In this document: positions 51,802 to 60,736 of the stretch, in pieces
Layout: each line of letters begins with the position of its first letter
How positions within the stretch are numbered: position 1 is the stretch's first letter
Assembly: GCA_947495555.1 (NCBI GenBank)
Contig: CANLZI010000002.1
Coordinates: forward strand, 310,001 to 374,000
Reading direction: 5' to 3'
From: an uncultured Erythrobacter sp.
GTDB lineage: Bacteria > Pseudomonadota > Alphaproteobacteria > Sphingomonadales > Sphingomonadaceae
DNA: 64,000 nt
Position numbers and translations under genes: made by a program
The notes under the pieces: model-generated
What the model was told of the DNA's origin: nothing
Seen by the model: only the letters and a program-made list of their open reading frames with translations
Databases searched by the model: none

Positions 51802-53602
51802 TTTGCATCCCGTCATCGCCAAGGTGACCGAAAGGGTCATCGAAAAGTCACGCCCAGGACGGCAAGCCTATCTTAATCTCATGGACCGGGAAGCTGATCG
51901 CACACCTGAGCGCTCTCAAGTGTCCTGTTCAAACCTCGCCCATGCTTTTGCTGGCGCGTTGGAAGATCAGGACGCGCTGAAACATGATCGCGGCCCTAAT
52001 ATTGGCGTTGTGACAGCCTATAACGATATGCTGAGCGCGCATCAGCCCTATGGACGCTATCCTGAGCGCTTGAAGATCTATGCCCGCGAAGTGGGCGCAA
52101 CGGCTCAGGTGGCCGGTGGAACTCCCGCCATGTGTGACGGCGTGACCCAGGGTGAAGATGGAATGGAGCTGTCGCTGTTCAGCCGCGACACAATCGCCCT
52201 ATCAACCGCCGTCGCGCTAAGTCATGCGATGTATGACGGGGTGGCCTTGTTGGGGATTTGCGACAAGATCGTGCCTGGCCTGGTCATCGGGGCCCTGCGC
52301 TTTGGGCATTTGCCCGCTGTTTTTGTCCCGTCAGGCCCCATGCCTAGCGGGGTTGCCAATAAGGAAAAACAACGCGTCAGGCAGCTTTACGCAGAAGGCA
52401 AAGTGGGGCGTGCAGAATTGCTCGAAAGCGAGCTGGGCAGTTACCATTCGCCGGGCACTTGCACCTTTTTCGGCACGGCCAATTCCAACCAGATGATGAT
52501 GGAAATGATGGGGCTGCATATCCCCGGCTCTGCCTTCATCCAGCCTGGCACCAAATTGCGCCAACAACTTGATCGCAAGGCGGTGCATCGCTTGGCCGAA
52601 TTGTCCGGCACCAAGGATCGGACCATGGCCAAATGCGTCGACGAGAAGGCGATCATTAACGCCGCGATTGGCCTGTTGGCCACGGGCGGATCAACCAATC
52701 ACGCGATCCACATTCCGGCCATGGCGCGGGCCGCCGGCATTCAATTTGACTGGACCGATCTGTCCGAATTGTCGTCCGTCGTTCCCTTGCTCGCGCATGT
52801 CTATCCCAACGGCTCTGGCGATGTGAACCATTTCCACGATGCTGGTGGCATGGGCTATGTCATTGGCGAATTGCTGGAGGCAGGGCTGTGCCATCGCGAT
52901 GTGGTGACAGTGGGTGACAGCGATCTGAGCGCCTATGCAAAAGAGCCTGGTCTAGACGATGATGAGGCGCTGACTTGGCGCGAAGTTGGGCCATCGGGAG
53001 ATGACACCATGCTGCGCCCGGCCTCAGAACCTTTCAGCGCGGATGGCGGAATGCGCCTTTTGACCGGCAATCTGGGGCGCGGTTGTTTCAAAAGCTCAGC
53101 CGTCAGCGAAGACCGCTATACGGTCGAGGCGCCGTGCCGCGTTTTCGAAACGCAGGCCGCTGTAACCCAGGCATTTCACGCCGGCGAGTTGGACAAGGAT
53201 GTGGTCGTCATTGTCCGCTTCCAGGGACCACGCGCAAACGGCATGCCCGAATTGCACAAGCTGACCCCGCCCTTGGGTGTCTTGCAGGACCGTGGCTATC
53301 GTGTCGCTTTGGTGACCGATGGCCGCATGTCGGGCGCATCAGGCAAAGTCCCGGCCGCCATTCACGTCACGCCAGAGGCATTAGGCGGTGGCCCGCTGGC
53401 CAAGCTGCGTGATGGCGATGTGGTGAAGGTCTGCGCTGCCACGGGCACTCTATTGACGTCAGCTGATCTGGACGCACGTGAAGCGGCCCCCGATCCGGCC
53501 CAAGAAATTGGTGTCGGGCGCGAATTGTTCGCCATGTTCCGCAATCTGGCGGATGGAGCCGAGCAAGGTGGCTCAGCCGTATTGGCGAGCGCAGGACTAT
53601 AA
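51794..53602 (+). CDS. edd: Phosphogluconate dehydratase
   Basis: Edd dehydrates 6-phosphogluconate to KDPG, the defining Entner-Doudoroff reaction, using a [4Fe-4S] cluster. The 602-residue protein has the IlvD/Edd blocks [36 protein letters not shown] and [16 protein letters not shown], and [17 protein letters not shown] near the C-terminus. The start overlaps the zwf stop. glk follows two bases after its stop. The aldolase gene eda is not in the cluster. Confidence 0.96.
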   Translation: MSDLHPVIAKVTERVIEKSRPGRQAYLNLMDREADRTPERSQVSCSNLAHAFAGALEDQDALKHDRGPNIGVVTAYNDMLSAHQPYGRYPERLKIYAREVGATAQVAGGTPAMCDGVTQGEDGMELSLFSRDTIALSTAVALSHAMYDGVALLGICDKIVPGLVIGALRFGHLPAVFVPSGPMPSGVANKEKQRVRQLYAEGKVGRAELLESELGSYHSPGTCTFFGTANSNQMMMEMMGLHIPGSAFIQPGTKLRQQLDRKAVHRLAELSGTKDRTMAKCVDEKAIINAAIGLLATGGSTNHAIHIPAMARAAGIQFDWTDLSELSSVVPLLAHVYPNGSGDVNHFHDAGGMGYVIGELLEAGLCHRDVVTVGDSDLSAYAKEPGLDDDEALTWREVGPSGDDTMLRPASEPFSADGGMRLLTGNLGRGCFKSSAVSEDRYTVEAPCRVFETQAAVTQAFHAGELDKDVVVIVRFQGPRANGMPELHKLTPPLGVLQDRGYRVALVTDGRMSGASGKVPAAIHVTPEALGGGPLAKLRDGDVVKVCAATGTLLTSADLDAREAAPDPAQEIGVGRELFAMFRNLADGAEQGGSAVLASAGL

Positions 53603-53604
53603 CA

Positions 53605-54600
53605 ATGGCCAATGTGCGCGAACTGGTAACGGTGGATATTGGCGGCACGCACGCGCGGTTTGCATTGGCGCAGGTGAGTGATGACGGCCGGATCGAGCTG
53701 GACGAGCCGCAAACTCTACACACCGATGATCACGCCAGTTTCCAGACCGCATGGGAAGATTATCGCGCACGTATGGGCGGAACTTTACCCGGTGATGTTG
53801 CGCTGGCCATTGCTGGGCCGATCAATGGCGATGTGATCCGCTTCACCAACAACCCTTGGGTTATCCGGCCCGCCATGGTTCCCGAAAAGCTGGGCGTCAA
53901 ACGCTATACGATCGTCAATGATTTTGAGGCGGTGGCCCATGCTATCGCGCAATTGAGTGACGAGCACTTCCTACACCTGGCTGGCCCCGATCAACCGCTT
54001 GCCTCGCAAGGGACGATCAGCGTGATCGGCCCCGGCACAGGGCTGGGCGTGGCGCATATGTGGCGCGATGGCGCAGGATCATACCGCGTCCAGGCGACCG
54101 AGGGCGGTCATGCCGACTTTGCGCCCGTTGACACTATCGAAGACGCCATTCTGGCGCGGCTGCGCAAGCGTCACACCCGCGTATCGGTTGAACGGGTCGT
54201 CTCTGGACCGGGGATTTGCGAGATTTATGCTACGCTGGCGGCGATGGAAAACCGCGCCATACCTGAACTCGATGACATCGAGATATGGACCAAGGGCACC
54301 AGCCCTACGCAAGATGGCGGCGACAGCCTGGCGGCAGCCGCGGTTGACCGCTTCTGCCTCGCATTGGGCAGCGTGTCGGGCGACATTGCCTTGACCCAAG
54401 GCGGCTTTGGCGGCGTGGTGATCGCCGGCGGATTGGGCTATCGTATCCGCGAAACGCTGAAGCGCTCTGGCTTTGCCGAACGGTTTCAATTCAAAGGCCG
54501 CTATGAGCAATTGATGGCCAGCATCCCGGTGAAGATAGTCAGCCACCCTCAGCCTGGATTGCTAGGCGCGGCAACCGCCTTTGTCAGAGAACATTCGTGA
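53605..54600 (+). CDS. glk: Glucokinase
   Basis: The 331-residue kinase phosphorylates glucose with ATP. It has the phosphate-1 loop VDIGGTHARFALA, the catalytic FTNNPWVI and NDFEAVAHA (Asp in NDFEA), GPGTGLGVA and the C-terminal GGVVIAGGLGYRI, as in the proteobacterial Glk group. It begins two bases after edd, so glucose entry, oxidation and dehydration are made together. Confidence 0.94.
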   Translation: MANVRELVTVDIGGTHARFALAQVSDDGRIELDEPQTLHTDDHASFQTAWEDYRARMGGTLPGDVALAIAGPINGDVIRFTNNPWVIRPAMVPEKLGVKRYTIVNDFEAVAHAIAQLSDEHFLHLAGPDQPLASQGTISVIGPGTGLGVAHMWRDGAGSYRVQATEGGHADFAPVDTIEDAILARLRKRHTRVSVERVVSGPGICEIYATLAAMENRAIPELDDIEIWTKGTSPTQDGGDSLAAAAVDRFCLALGSVSGDIALTQGGFGGVVIAGGLGYRIRETLKRSGFAERFQFKGRYEQLMASIPVKIVSHPQPGLLGAATAFVREHS

Positions 54601-54683
54601 CCGCGCTCAAATAATTTTGCTCGGACAGGCCGCCATTCTGACACAACATACGCTATGACCAACCAAGCATTGGAACTGAACAG

Positions 54684-57476
54684 ATGACCCACCCGCAGCT
54701 CAGAACCACCGCCGATTTGGCACAGCGCCTTAGCGAGCTGCATGTCCGCACCCGCGAAACACCGTTGTTCAACCCCGTATTCCAACTGGGGTTGGATCTG
54801 TCGCGCGCGCTTGAAGCTGGCGACATGGATCTGGATGCTGTGGAATCCATGGTCGCAGAGCTGGAATGCGACAGCATGCAAAGCCGCGCCCAGCGCCTGC
54901 GCCGGTTGGTGGCACCGGTCTCACTTGAAGAGAACACCGCTGCGCTGGACGCCAGCCTGTCCAGCACCAGCTTTGCCGATTTCAAGACCGCTTGGGAAAC
55001 GCCGCAATTGCATGCTGTGTTCACCGCGCACCCAACCTTCTTGCTGACCCCGGACCAGTCCGAGGCCGTAGCAAATGCCGCAAGCCACAAAGATGACATT
55101 GGTACAGAAGTGTGCGTGACCGGGCATGAACGCCCGCATGTGACGCTGAAATACGAACATGGCCGCGCCATGCGCGCCATCGCCCATGCACAGGATGCTC
55201 GCGATGGGATCGTAGGTGAATTGCTTTCCCATGCGGCACAGAATTGGCCCGGCGAATGGCATCAAATGGCCCCGCTACCGTTCCGCTTTGCCAGCTGGAT
55301 CGGCTATGACATGGACGGCCGAACAGATATTAAATGGTTTGATTCCATTGGGTTCCGGCTGCGCGAGAAAGCCGAGCGTTTGGAGCGTTACGCCGCATCC
55401 TTGCAGGCAATTGATGCACAGCATCCTCTGCTTGAAACATTGCGTCCCGCCCATGCCTATGCGCAGGCGCGCGCCGAAGATTTCTCGCAAGATTTGAGCG
55501 AGCTCGATGCCCTGTCGCAGGCCGCCAATCGGTTGACGCAGGACGATCCGCACAAATTGCTTAGCCTTTCCGCGCTGATTGATGCGTTGGAAGATGAGGC
55601 CAAATCAGCCGAAACGCAGCGCGCGGTTCAGTTGAAGACCTTGGCCGCCGCCATGCGCGCAGATGGCTTGGGGATGAGCTGGATCCACTTCCGCGTGAAT
55701 TCCAGCCAATTGCACAATGCGATCCGCCGCCGGATCGACCCTGACAACACGTTGGATCTGGGCAGCCGCGGTGCAATGGCCACATTGCGCAAGATTTTGG
55801 GCGAAGTGACCCCGCTCAAAACCAATTTTGCTGCGCTGGCGATCGAAAGCTCGACCGCGATCCGTCAGTTTCTGGCGATGGCGCAAATCCTGCACCATAT
55901 CGATGCCGATGCCCCCATCCGCATGTTGATTGCAGAATGCGAGCAGCCCTCAACTATTCTGGCCGCGCTCTATTTCGCGCGCTTGTTCGGGATCGAGGAT
56001 AAGGTGGATGTCTCGCCACTGTTCGAAACCGAAAGCGCGTTGGAACATGGCGGGCGTTTTCTGGACGCGCTGTGTTCGGAAAAAACCTATCAAGATTATG
56101 CTCGCAAGCGTGGCCGAGTTGCAATCCAGACAGGCTTTTCCGATGCCGGGCGTTTCGTCGGACAGATCCCAGCCAGTCTGGCTATTGAACGGCTGCAAGG
56201 TCGCCTAAGCCAGTCGATGGAGAAAAACGGGCTGACCGATGTCGCCGCGCTGATCTTCAACACGCATGGCGAAAGCATGGGGCGCGGCGCCCATCCGGAC
56301 AGTTTTTCGGACCGGCTGGTCTGGCCTTTGTCAAACTGGGCAAAGCGCCGCTTTGTCCGCGCCGGCATCCGGTTGGAACCAGAGGTCAGCTTTCAGGGCG
56401 GCGATGGCTACATGTTCTTCGCAACGCCTGAACTCGCACGGGCAACACTGACGCGCATTGCTCAGTTGCAACCCGCTAATACCGATGCTGACGCGCCCAC
56501 AGATCCGTTCTATCGCCGCACCGATCTCAGCCTGGATTTCTATCGCGCCATCCGCACCCACCAGCGCGAGCATCTTGAAAGCAAAACCTATTCGCGGGCA
56601 GTCACCGCCTTTGGCTTGGGCCTGCTGAACGCCACGGGCAGCCGTGTCTCGCGCCGTCAGGGTGACCTGTCTGCCGATCGCGATATGAGCCTGCGCCAAA
56701 TTCGCGCAATCCCGCACAACTCGATCCTGCAACAGCTGGGCTATCCGGTGAATGTCATCGCTGGATTTGGCAGCGCAGCGGATGGGTCTTACGAGGATTT
56801 GGCGGCGCTGTTGCAAGAGAGTGATCGCGGCAGGCAATTGGTGCGATTGGTCCGGTCTTCCAATGCCTTAGCCAGCATCAAAACCGTGGCTGCCTATGGC
56901 GAATTGTTCAATTCTGCCTATTGGGCGAGCCGTCCCTATCGCGGCACCGAAAGCCATCTGTCGCAGGCCTGCCATACGCTGGCCGAGCATCTGACCAAGG
57001 ATGACCGCACCGGCGTATTCCGCCGTCTCGCATCCCGCTTGCGAGTGGATGCGTTGAAGCTGCACCGTCTGTTGGACTTGATCCCGGACGAAAATCCGCT
57101 GGAAGACCGAGAACACACACGCCGCAATATTGGAGCCGCGCAAGCGCTGCGCCTCGCACTTCTCCAGCACATGTTTATCAAAGCCGTCTCGATCCCGACC
57201 TTTAGCCGGGCCAATGATATCAGCCGGGATGACGTGTTGGAGATGGTGTTCACGCTGCGGATTGATGACGCGCTGGCGCAATTGCGGCGGGCCTATCCCA
57301 CCAGCTTCCCTCAGATAACCGATTTCGCTGTGACCGAGCCAAGCGATTATCCCGAGGGGTCAGGCGATGGGTATGACCACATTGGGCGCGATTATATTGA
57401 TCCGCTTGAGCGCGCCTATGGCTTGTGCCTGCGCCTCTCGACGGCCATTGCCAATGAATTCGGGGCGCATGGATAG
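54684..57476 (+). CDS. Phosphoenolpyruvate carboxylase homologue with altered active-site motifs
   Basis: The 930-residue protein is the length and order of PEP carboxylase, which makes oxaloacetate from PEP and bicarbonate. It keeps the HPT block as VFTAHPTF (His116), but other motifs are changed: SWIGYDMDGR in place of GGDRDGNP, GFSDAGR (Arg490 where E. coli has catalytic Lys546), HGESMGRGAHP (two residues shorter than HGRGGSIGRGGAP, with Glu530 where Arg581 should be), and a C-terminus without QNTG. RAIPHNS corresponds to LRAIPW. It may be a divergent active enzyme or one with lost or changed activity. It follows glk by 83 bases and may share its transcript. Confidence 0.78.
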   Translation: MTHPQLRTTADLAQRLSELHVRTRETPLFNPVFQLGLDLSRALEAGDMDLDAVESMVAELECDSMQSRAQRLRRLVAPVSLEENTAALDASLSSTSFADFKTAWETPQLHAVFTAHPTFLLTPDQSEAVANAASHKDDIGTEVCVTGHERPHVTLKYEHGRAMRAIAHAQDARDGIVGELLSHAAQNWPGEWHQMAPLPFRFASWIGYDMDGRTDIKWFDSIGFRLREKAERLERYAASLQAIDAQHPLLETLRPAHAYAQARAEDFSQDLSELDALSQAANRLTQDDPHKLLSLSALIDALEDEAKSAETQRAVQLKTLAAAMRADGLGMSWIHFRVNSSQLHNAIRRRIDPDNTLDLGSRGAMATLRKILGEVTPLKTNFAALAIESSTAIRQFLAMAQILHHIDADAPIRMLIAECEQPSTILAALYFARLFGIEDKVDVSPLFETESALEHGGRFLDALCSEKTYQDYARKRGRVAIQTGFSDAGRFVGQIPASLAIERLQGRLSQSMEKNGLTDVAALIFNTHGESMGRGAHPDSFSDRLVWPLSNWAKRRFVRAGIRLEPEVSFQGGDGYMFFATPELARATLTRIAQLQPANTDADAPTDPFYRRTDLSLDFYRAIRTHQREHLESKTYSRAVTAFGLGLLNATGSRVSRRQGDLSADRDMSLRQIRAIPHNSILQQLGYPVNVIAGFGSAADGSYEDLAALLQESDRGRQLVRLVRSSNALASIKTVAAYGELFNSAYWASRPYRGTESHLSQACHTLAEHLTKDDRTGVFRRLASRLRVDALKLHRLLDLIPDENPLEDREHTRRNIGAAQALRLALLQHMFIKAVSIPTFSRANDISRDDVLEMVFTLRIDDALAQLRRAYPTSFPQITDFAVTEPSDYPEGSGDGYDHIGRDYIDPLERAYGLCLRLSTAIANEFGAHG

Positions 57477-57514
57477 AATACAAGTGGCCTGACACAGACC
57501 GCTAAGGTGTGATG

Positions 57515-58570
57515 CTATGACTGTTGCTGGCGGGGCGGCTCTGGCCGCAGCACCCACTCGCCCGCATCCGCATCTCCAATGGCAACCATGACACCGCCGA
57601 TATTGCCGCCCTGTCCCGCTTCCAGCGCGTCGAGCAATTTAGCGACCCCGCCGCCGCGCGGTTCACTGCCCAATTGACCAATCGCACGGGCCAGCACTTT
57701 CAGCCGAACGGCTCGCGGTGCTGCTGGGATATAGGAAATCTGGTCAGAACCGATGTGCACACACTCGTCCCATTCGCGGTTGGCGGCCCATTCCAGTGCC
57801 TCATCCGCATCGGTCAGATGGGCTGCGCTTTGGGCAATGGCTTCGCTGTCGAGCCAGTCAGCTTGGGCCAGGGCTTTGCGGATCCGTACTCGGTCAAATG
57901 CATCGTCATTGTTGGATGGGTCTTGTGCTGGAGTGAGCCCGGCATCGGCCACCAGCGCAATCAGTTCCGCCTTGCGCCAACCCAGCATGGGCCGGATCAG
58001 CGGAAGCGATTGGTCACCCGAAGAGGAAGGCACCGTCCCCTGCTTTCGCACGCCAACCAAGCCCGACAATCCGCTCGCCCGGTTGAGCCGCATCAGCAGC
58101 GTTTCGGCCTGGTCATCGGCGTGATGCGCGGTGGCGAGAATGCCAAGCTCGCGCTGCTTCATCCAATTGGTCAGCGCGCCATAGCGAGCGTCGCGTGCCA
58201 TGCTCTGCATATTGCCCGCAGCCACATCCACCCGCAATATTTGATGCGGTACGCCAAGCTGCTCGCAAATCTGCGCCACCATCTCGGCTTCGTCGGCGGC
58301 TTCGCTGCGCAGGCCATGATCAACCGTCGTCGCCTCGATCATGCCGGGCCTGGCTCCATGAGCAAGCAGCAGCAAAGCCAGACTGTCAGGGCCACCCGAA
58401 ATCGCCAGAGCCAGCTTTTCGCCCTCGGGCCAAAGCGTGGCAATGTCCTCGCGAAACCGCGCGATTAGATGCGGATGAAGCGCGCTATCAATTGCAGGTG
58501 ACTTTCTGCCGGTTGTTTTCGTACCGATCCAGCAAGCGGCCGCTAGCCAGCGCTGGATAAGTCTCGCCAA
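57515..58570 (-). CDS. tilS: tRNA(Ile)-lysidine synthase TilS, start uncertain
   Basis: TilS attaches lysine to C34 of tRNA-Ile(CAU) so that it reads AUA codons. The P-loop SGGPDS is at residues 58-63 of this frame, followed by TVDHGLRSEAADEAE and TAHHADDQAETLLMR. The C-terminal part is shorter than in E. coli, as usual in alphaproteobacteria. The frame has no ATG, GTG or TTG between the P-loop and a TTG at 58570, which overlaps the upstream gene by 83 bases; an ATT at 58492 next to that gene's stop may be the real start. The order cpoB-tilS is common in alphaproteobacteria. Confidence 0.9.
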   Translation of the reverse strand: MARLIQRWLAAACWIGTKTTGRKSPAIDSALHPHLIARFREDIATLWPEGEKLALAISGGPDSLALLLLAHGARPGMIEATTVDHGLRSEAADEAEMVAQICEQLGVPHQILRVDVAAGNMQSMARDARYGALTNWMKQRELGILATAHHADDQAETLLMRLNRASGLSGLVGVRKQGTVPSSSGDQSLPLIRPMLGWRKAELIALVADAGLTPAQDPSNNDDAFDRVRIRKALAQADWLDSEAIAQSAAHLTDADEALEWAANREWDECVHIGSDQISYIPAAPRAVRLKVLARAIGQLGSEPRGGGVAKLLDALEAGQGGNIGGVMVAIGDADAGEWVLRPEPPRQQQS

Positions 58571-59468
58571 ATTCGGCCAAGGCGATGCAGGCGCGGTTGG
58601 TATCTTCCAATGCGATCATGGCCTCGGCCAAGAACAACAGGCTGTCGCCGGCACGAGCGGCCTGTTTGTCGGTCTGGTAATTGCGCAAGAACCAGGGTGC
58701 TGCCTCGCGCGGCTTGCCATCATCCAGATAGGCCCTGCCAAGCAAATTGCGGCCATAGGTTGCGCGCCAGTGGTCAGGGTATTTCTCGGCGAACATGCTC
58801 AATTGCTGCTGCGCCTCGGGATAGAAACCTGCGTTCCAAAGGCGGAAGCCATAGGAATAATCATCATCCGCTTCATCGCCTGTTTGTGGTTTTGCGATTT
58901 GCTGGACCGCCGCCAGACGTTCTGCGCTGGGATTGGCCGCTCGCGGCATTTCTTGCGCGGGAGCTGGCGAGGATGGCTGGGTTTGCACTCTGATCTCTGG
59001 TGCTGGATTGCTGCGTGCCGGACTGGACGCGCCGCCGGTCATCGCCTCAAGATTTGTCTCGGCCGCGGTGGGGCCTTGCGGAGTTGCCATTGCTCCGGCT
59101 TCTTCCAAAGCCGCGACCCGACTGGTCAGCAGCGTCACCGCATTGCTGTTTTCTTCGCTGCGAGCGGTCAGGCGCTGCAATTGCGTTTCCAGCGCATCAA
59201 GCCGGGCCAGAATATCGGTCACGGCCGTGGTTGAAGGCGCATTGGAGGTGGTGTTGCCACCTGATGCCTCACCCGCGCTAATTTGCGGCTCGAAAAAGCG
59301 TCCATCTCCGCCAGGGAAGACGTTGCGCTGCAGGGCGCGAACTTCGGCCTCGATCTTGCGGATGCGTGCTTCAGAGACTTCGTCCTGGGCGATGGCCGGT
59401 AGCGGCGTTGTTGCCAACACGCTGACGGCGAGACCCGCTGCGAAAATCCGGGAAATGGGTGAAGACAT
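58488..59468 (-). CDS. CpoB/YbgF-like periplasmic coiled-coil and TPR protein
   Basis: The 326-residue protein has a signal peptide cut after PLPAIAQ, a coiled-coil segment (about 30-110, with EARIRKIEAEVRALQRN and ILARLDALETQLQRL), a Pro/Ala linker and a C-terminal TPR domain (YGFRLWNAGFYPEAQQQLSMF and similar). This is the layout of CpoB (YbgF), which coordinates peptidoglycan synthesis and outer-membrane constriction with Tol-Pal. The tol and pal genes are not in the window. The ATG at 59468 was chosen; longer in-frame starts would block the signal peptide. tilS follows and overlaps it. Confidence 0.85.
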   Translation of the reverse strand: MSSPISRIFAAGLAVSVLATTPLPAIAQDEVSEARIRKIEAEVRALQRNVFPGGDGRFFEPQISAGEASGGNTTSNAPSTTAVTDILARLDALETQLQRLTARSEENSNAVTLLTSRVAALEEAGAMATPQGPTAAETNLEAMTGGASSPARSNPAPEIRVQTQPSSPAPAQEMPRAANPSAERLAAVQQIAKPQTGDEADDDYSYGFRLWNAGFYPEAQQQLSMFAEKYPDHWRATYGRNLLGRAYLDDGKPREAAPWFLRNYQTDKQAARAGDSLLFLAEAMIALEDTNRACIALAEFGETYPALASGRLLDRYENNRQKVTCN

Positions 59469-59644
59469 GGCTTTGACAGCTCCTGACAGCATTTGGACGA
59501 CCCAATTGGGCCACTGCGCCCGATCAGTAATCAGGCGGGTATGAACATGAGCCGAATCTTGCCTTAAACCCGGGGCATAAGTCGAGCAGCACGACTGCAA
59601 AATTGGGGGAAAGCGTGCTGCAAGAGCGCCGCGACGCCAGTTAC

Positions 59645-60607
59645 CTATGCCTCGCTGGTAGTTTCAGTTGCCGCTTCGGGTGTTGCAGCAGGCTCTGTTT
59701 CAAGGCCCGTAGCAGGCTGTGGCACGGGTGCGGGTTCGACCTGAGAGACAGCCCCCGCCTCTTGCAAGATCTCAGGCGCTTGCTGGCTGCGGTTGAGCAA
59801 GGCCTGGGCCGAAACACGCACATCTCGCATCACGAAGTCATCTTCGGCCAGCTTGGGCACCGATTGACCGCCAATGGTAATCGCGAATGCATCGGGCCTT
59901 CCGGTCCAAATTTGTGGATCAGTTGCATCTGCTGGAACGGCAAAGCTCTCGCCGCTCGCCATCTGCTTTTCCATCAAGCGCTGACCGGCGCCATCGTAGA
60001 AGCGGACCCAAACTCCGTCTTCCAGCGACGTGAAAATGACCTGTCCGCTGGCTGGTGGTTGTGCGGCATCGCCTTGGCCACCGGCTTGATCCGAAGTATT
60101 TGCACCATCGACTGCGTCATCAGTCTGCGCCAAGCCCGTGCTTGCACCTTCACCCTGAGGCAAAAGCGATCCTGGACCCGTTCCTGCAGCGAAATAATTG
60201 CCATATACAGAGATAATTCCAGCCAGCAGCAATAATGCCGCAATCGCTGCAAACCAGACCAGTCCCTTGGACGGAACCTTGGCCGGATCACCGGGTTCAA
60301 AACTGCTGTGATATTCGCCGGGCTCCCCTTGCGAGAGAGCCAGTTCGGCGCGCACTTCCGAGATCACTGTCTCGGCATCCAAGCCCACCGCATTGGCATA
60401 AGTACGCGAAAAACCAATCGCATAGGCACGCGAGGGAAGCGATGAAAAGTCGCCATTTTCAATCGATTGCAGGTGCCTGATAGGAATTCGGGTTTCAGCG
60501 GCCACTTGTTCAATGGTCAGCTTTTGCTCTTCGCGCCGAAGTCGCAATTTCTGCCCTGCCCCGTCGAGCGGCAGCTGCGCCTCGGTTGTATCTTCTTCCT
60601 CAAACAT
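59645..60607 (-). CDS. RodZ-like protein with HTH and DUF4115 domains
   Basis: The 320-residue protein has an N-terminal helix-turn-helix (KLTIEQVAAETRIPIRHLQS), one membrane segment (GLVWFAAIAALLLLAGIISV, about 115-135), and a periplasmic DUF4115 domain (QVIFTSLEDGVWVRFYDGAG and following). RodZ links MreB to the cell-wall elongation machinery. The middle has a Gln/Ala/Gly-rich linker and the end is a Glu/Ala/Thr tail. It is the next gene upstream of cpoB on the same strand, 176 bases away. Confidence 0.88.
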   Translation of the reverse strand: MFEEEDTTEAQLPLDGAGQKLRLRREEQKLTIEQVAAETRIPIRHLQSIENGDFSSLPSRAYAIGFSRTYANAVGLDAETVISEVRAELALSQGEPGEYHSSFEPGDPAKVPSKGLVWFAAIAALLLLAGIISVYGNYFAAGTGPGSLLPQGEGASTGLAQTDDAVDGANTSDQAGGQGDAAQPPASGQVIFTSLEDGVWVRFYDGAGQRLMEKQMASGESFAVPADATDPQIWTGRPDAFAITIGGQSVPKLAEDDFVMRDVRVSAQALLNRSQQAPEILQEAGAVSQVEPAPVPQPATGLETEPAATPEAATETTSEA

Positions 60608-60736
60608 GACCCGTACCTTGCGGTTTCGTATTTATTGCAGCGGAGACAATATCTGATCGACTTAACTGTCAAGCATTGTGTCGCCCATCCACTTCGCCTT
60701 GCGATGAGGTGGCCTGATAGAGCGTCCAGCCCCCTA

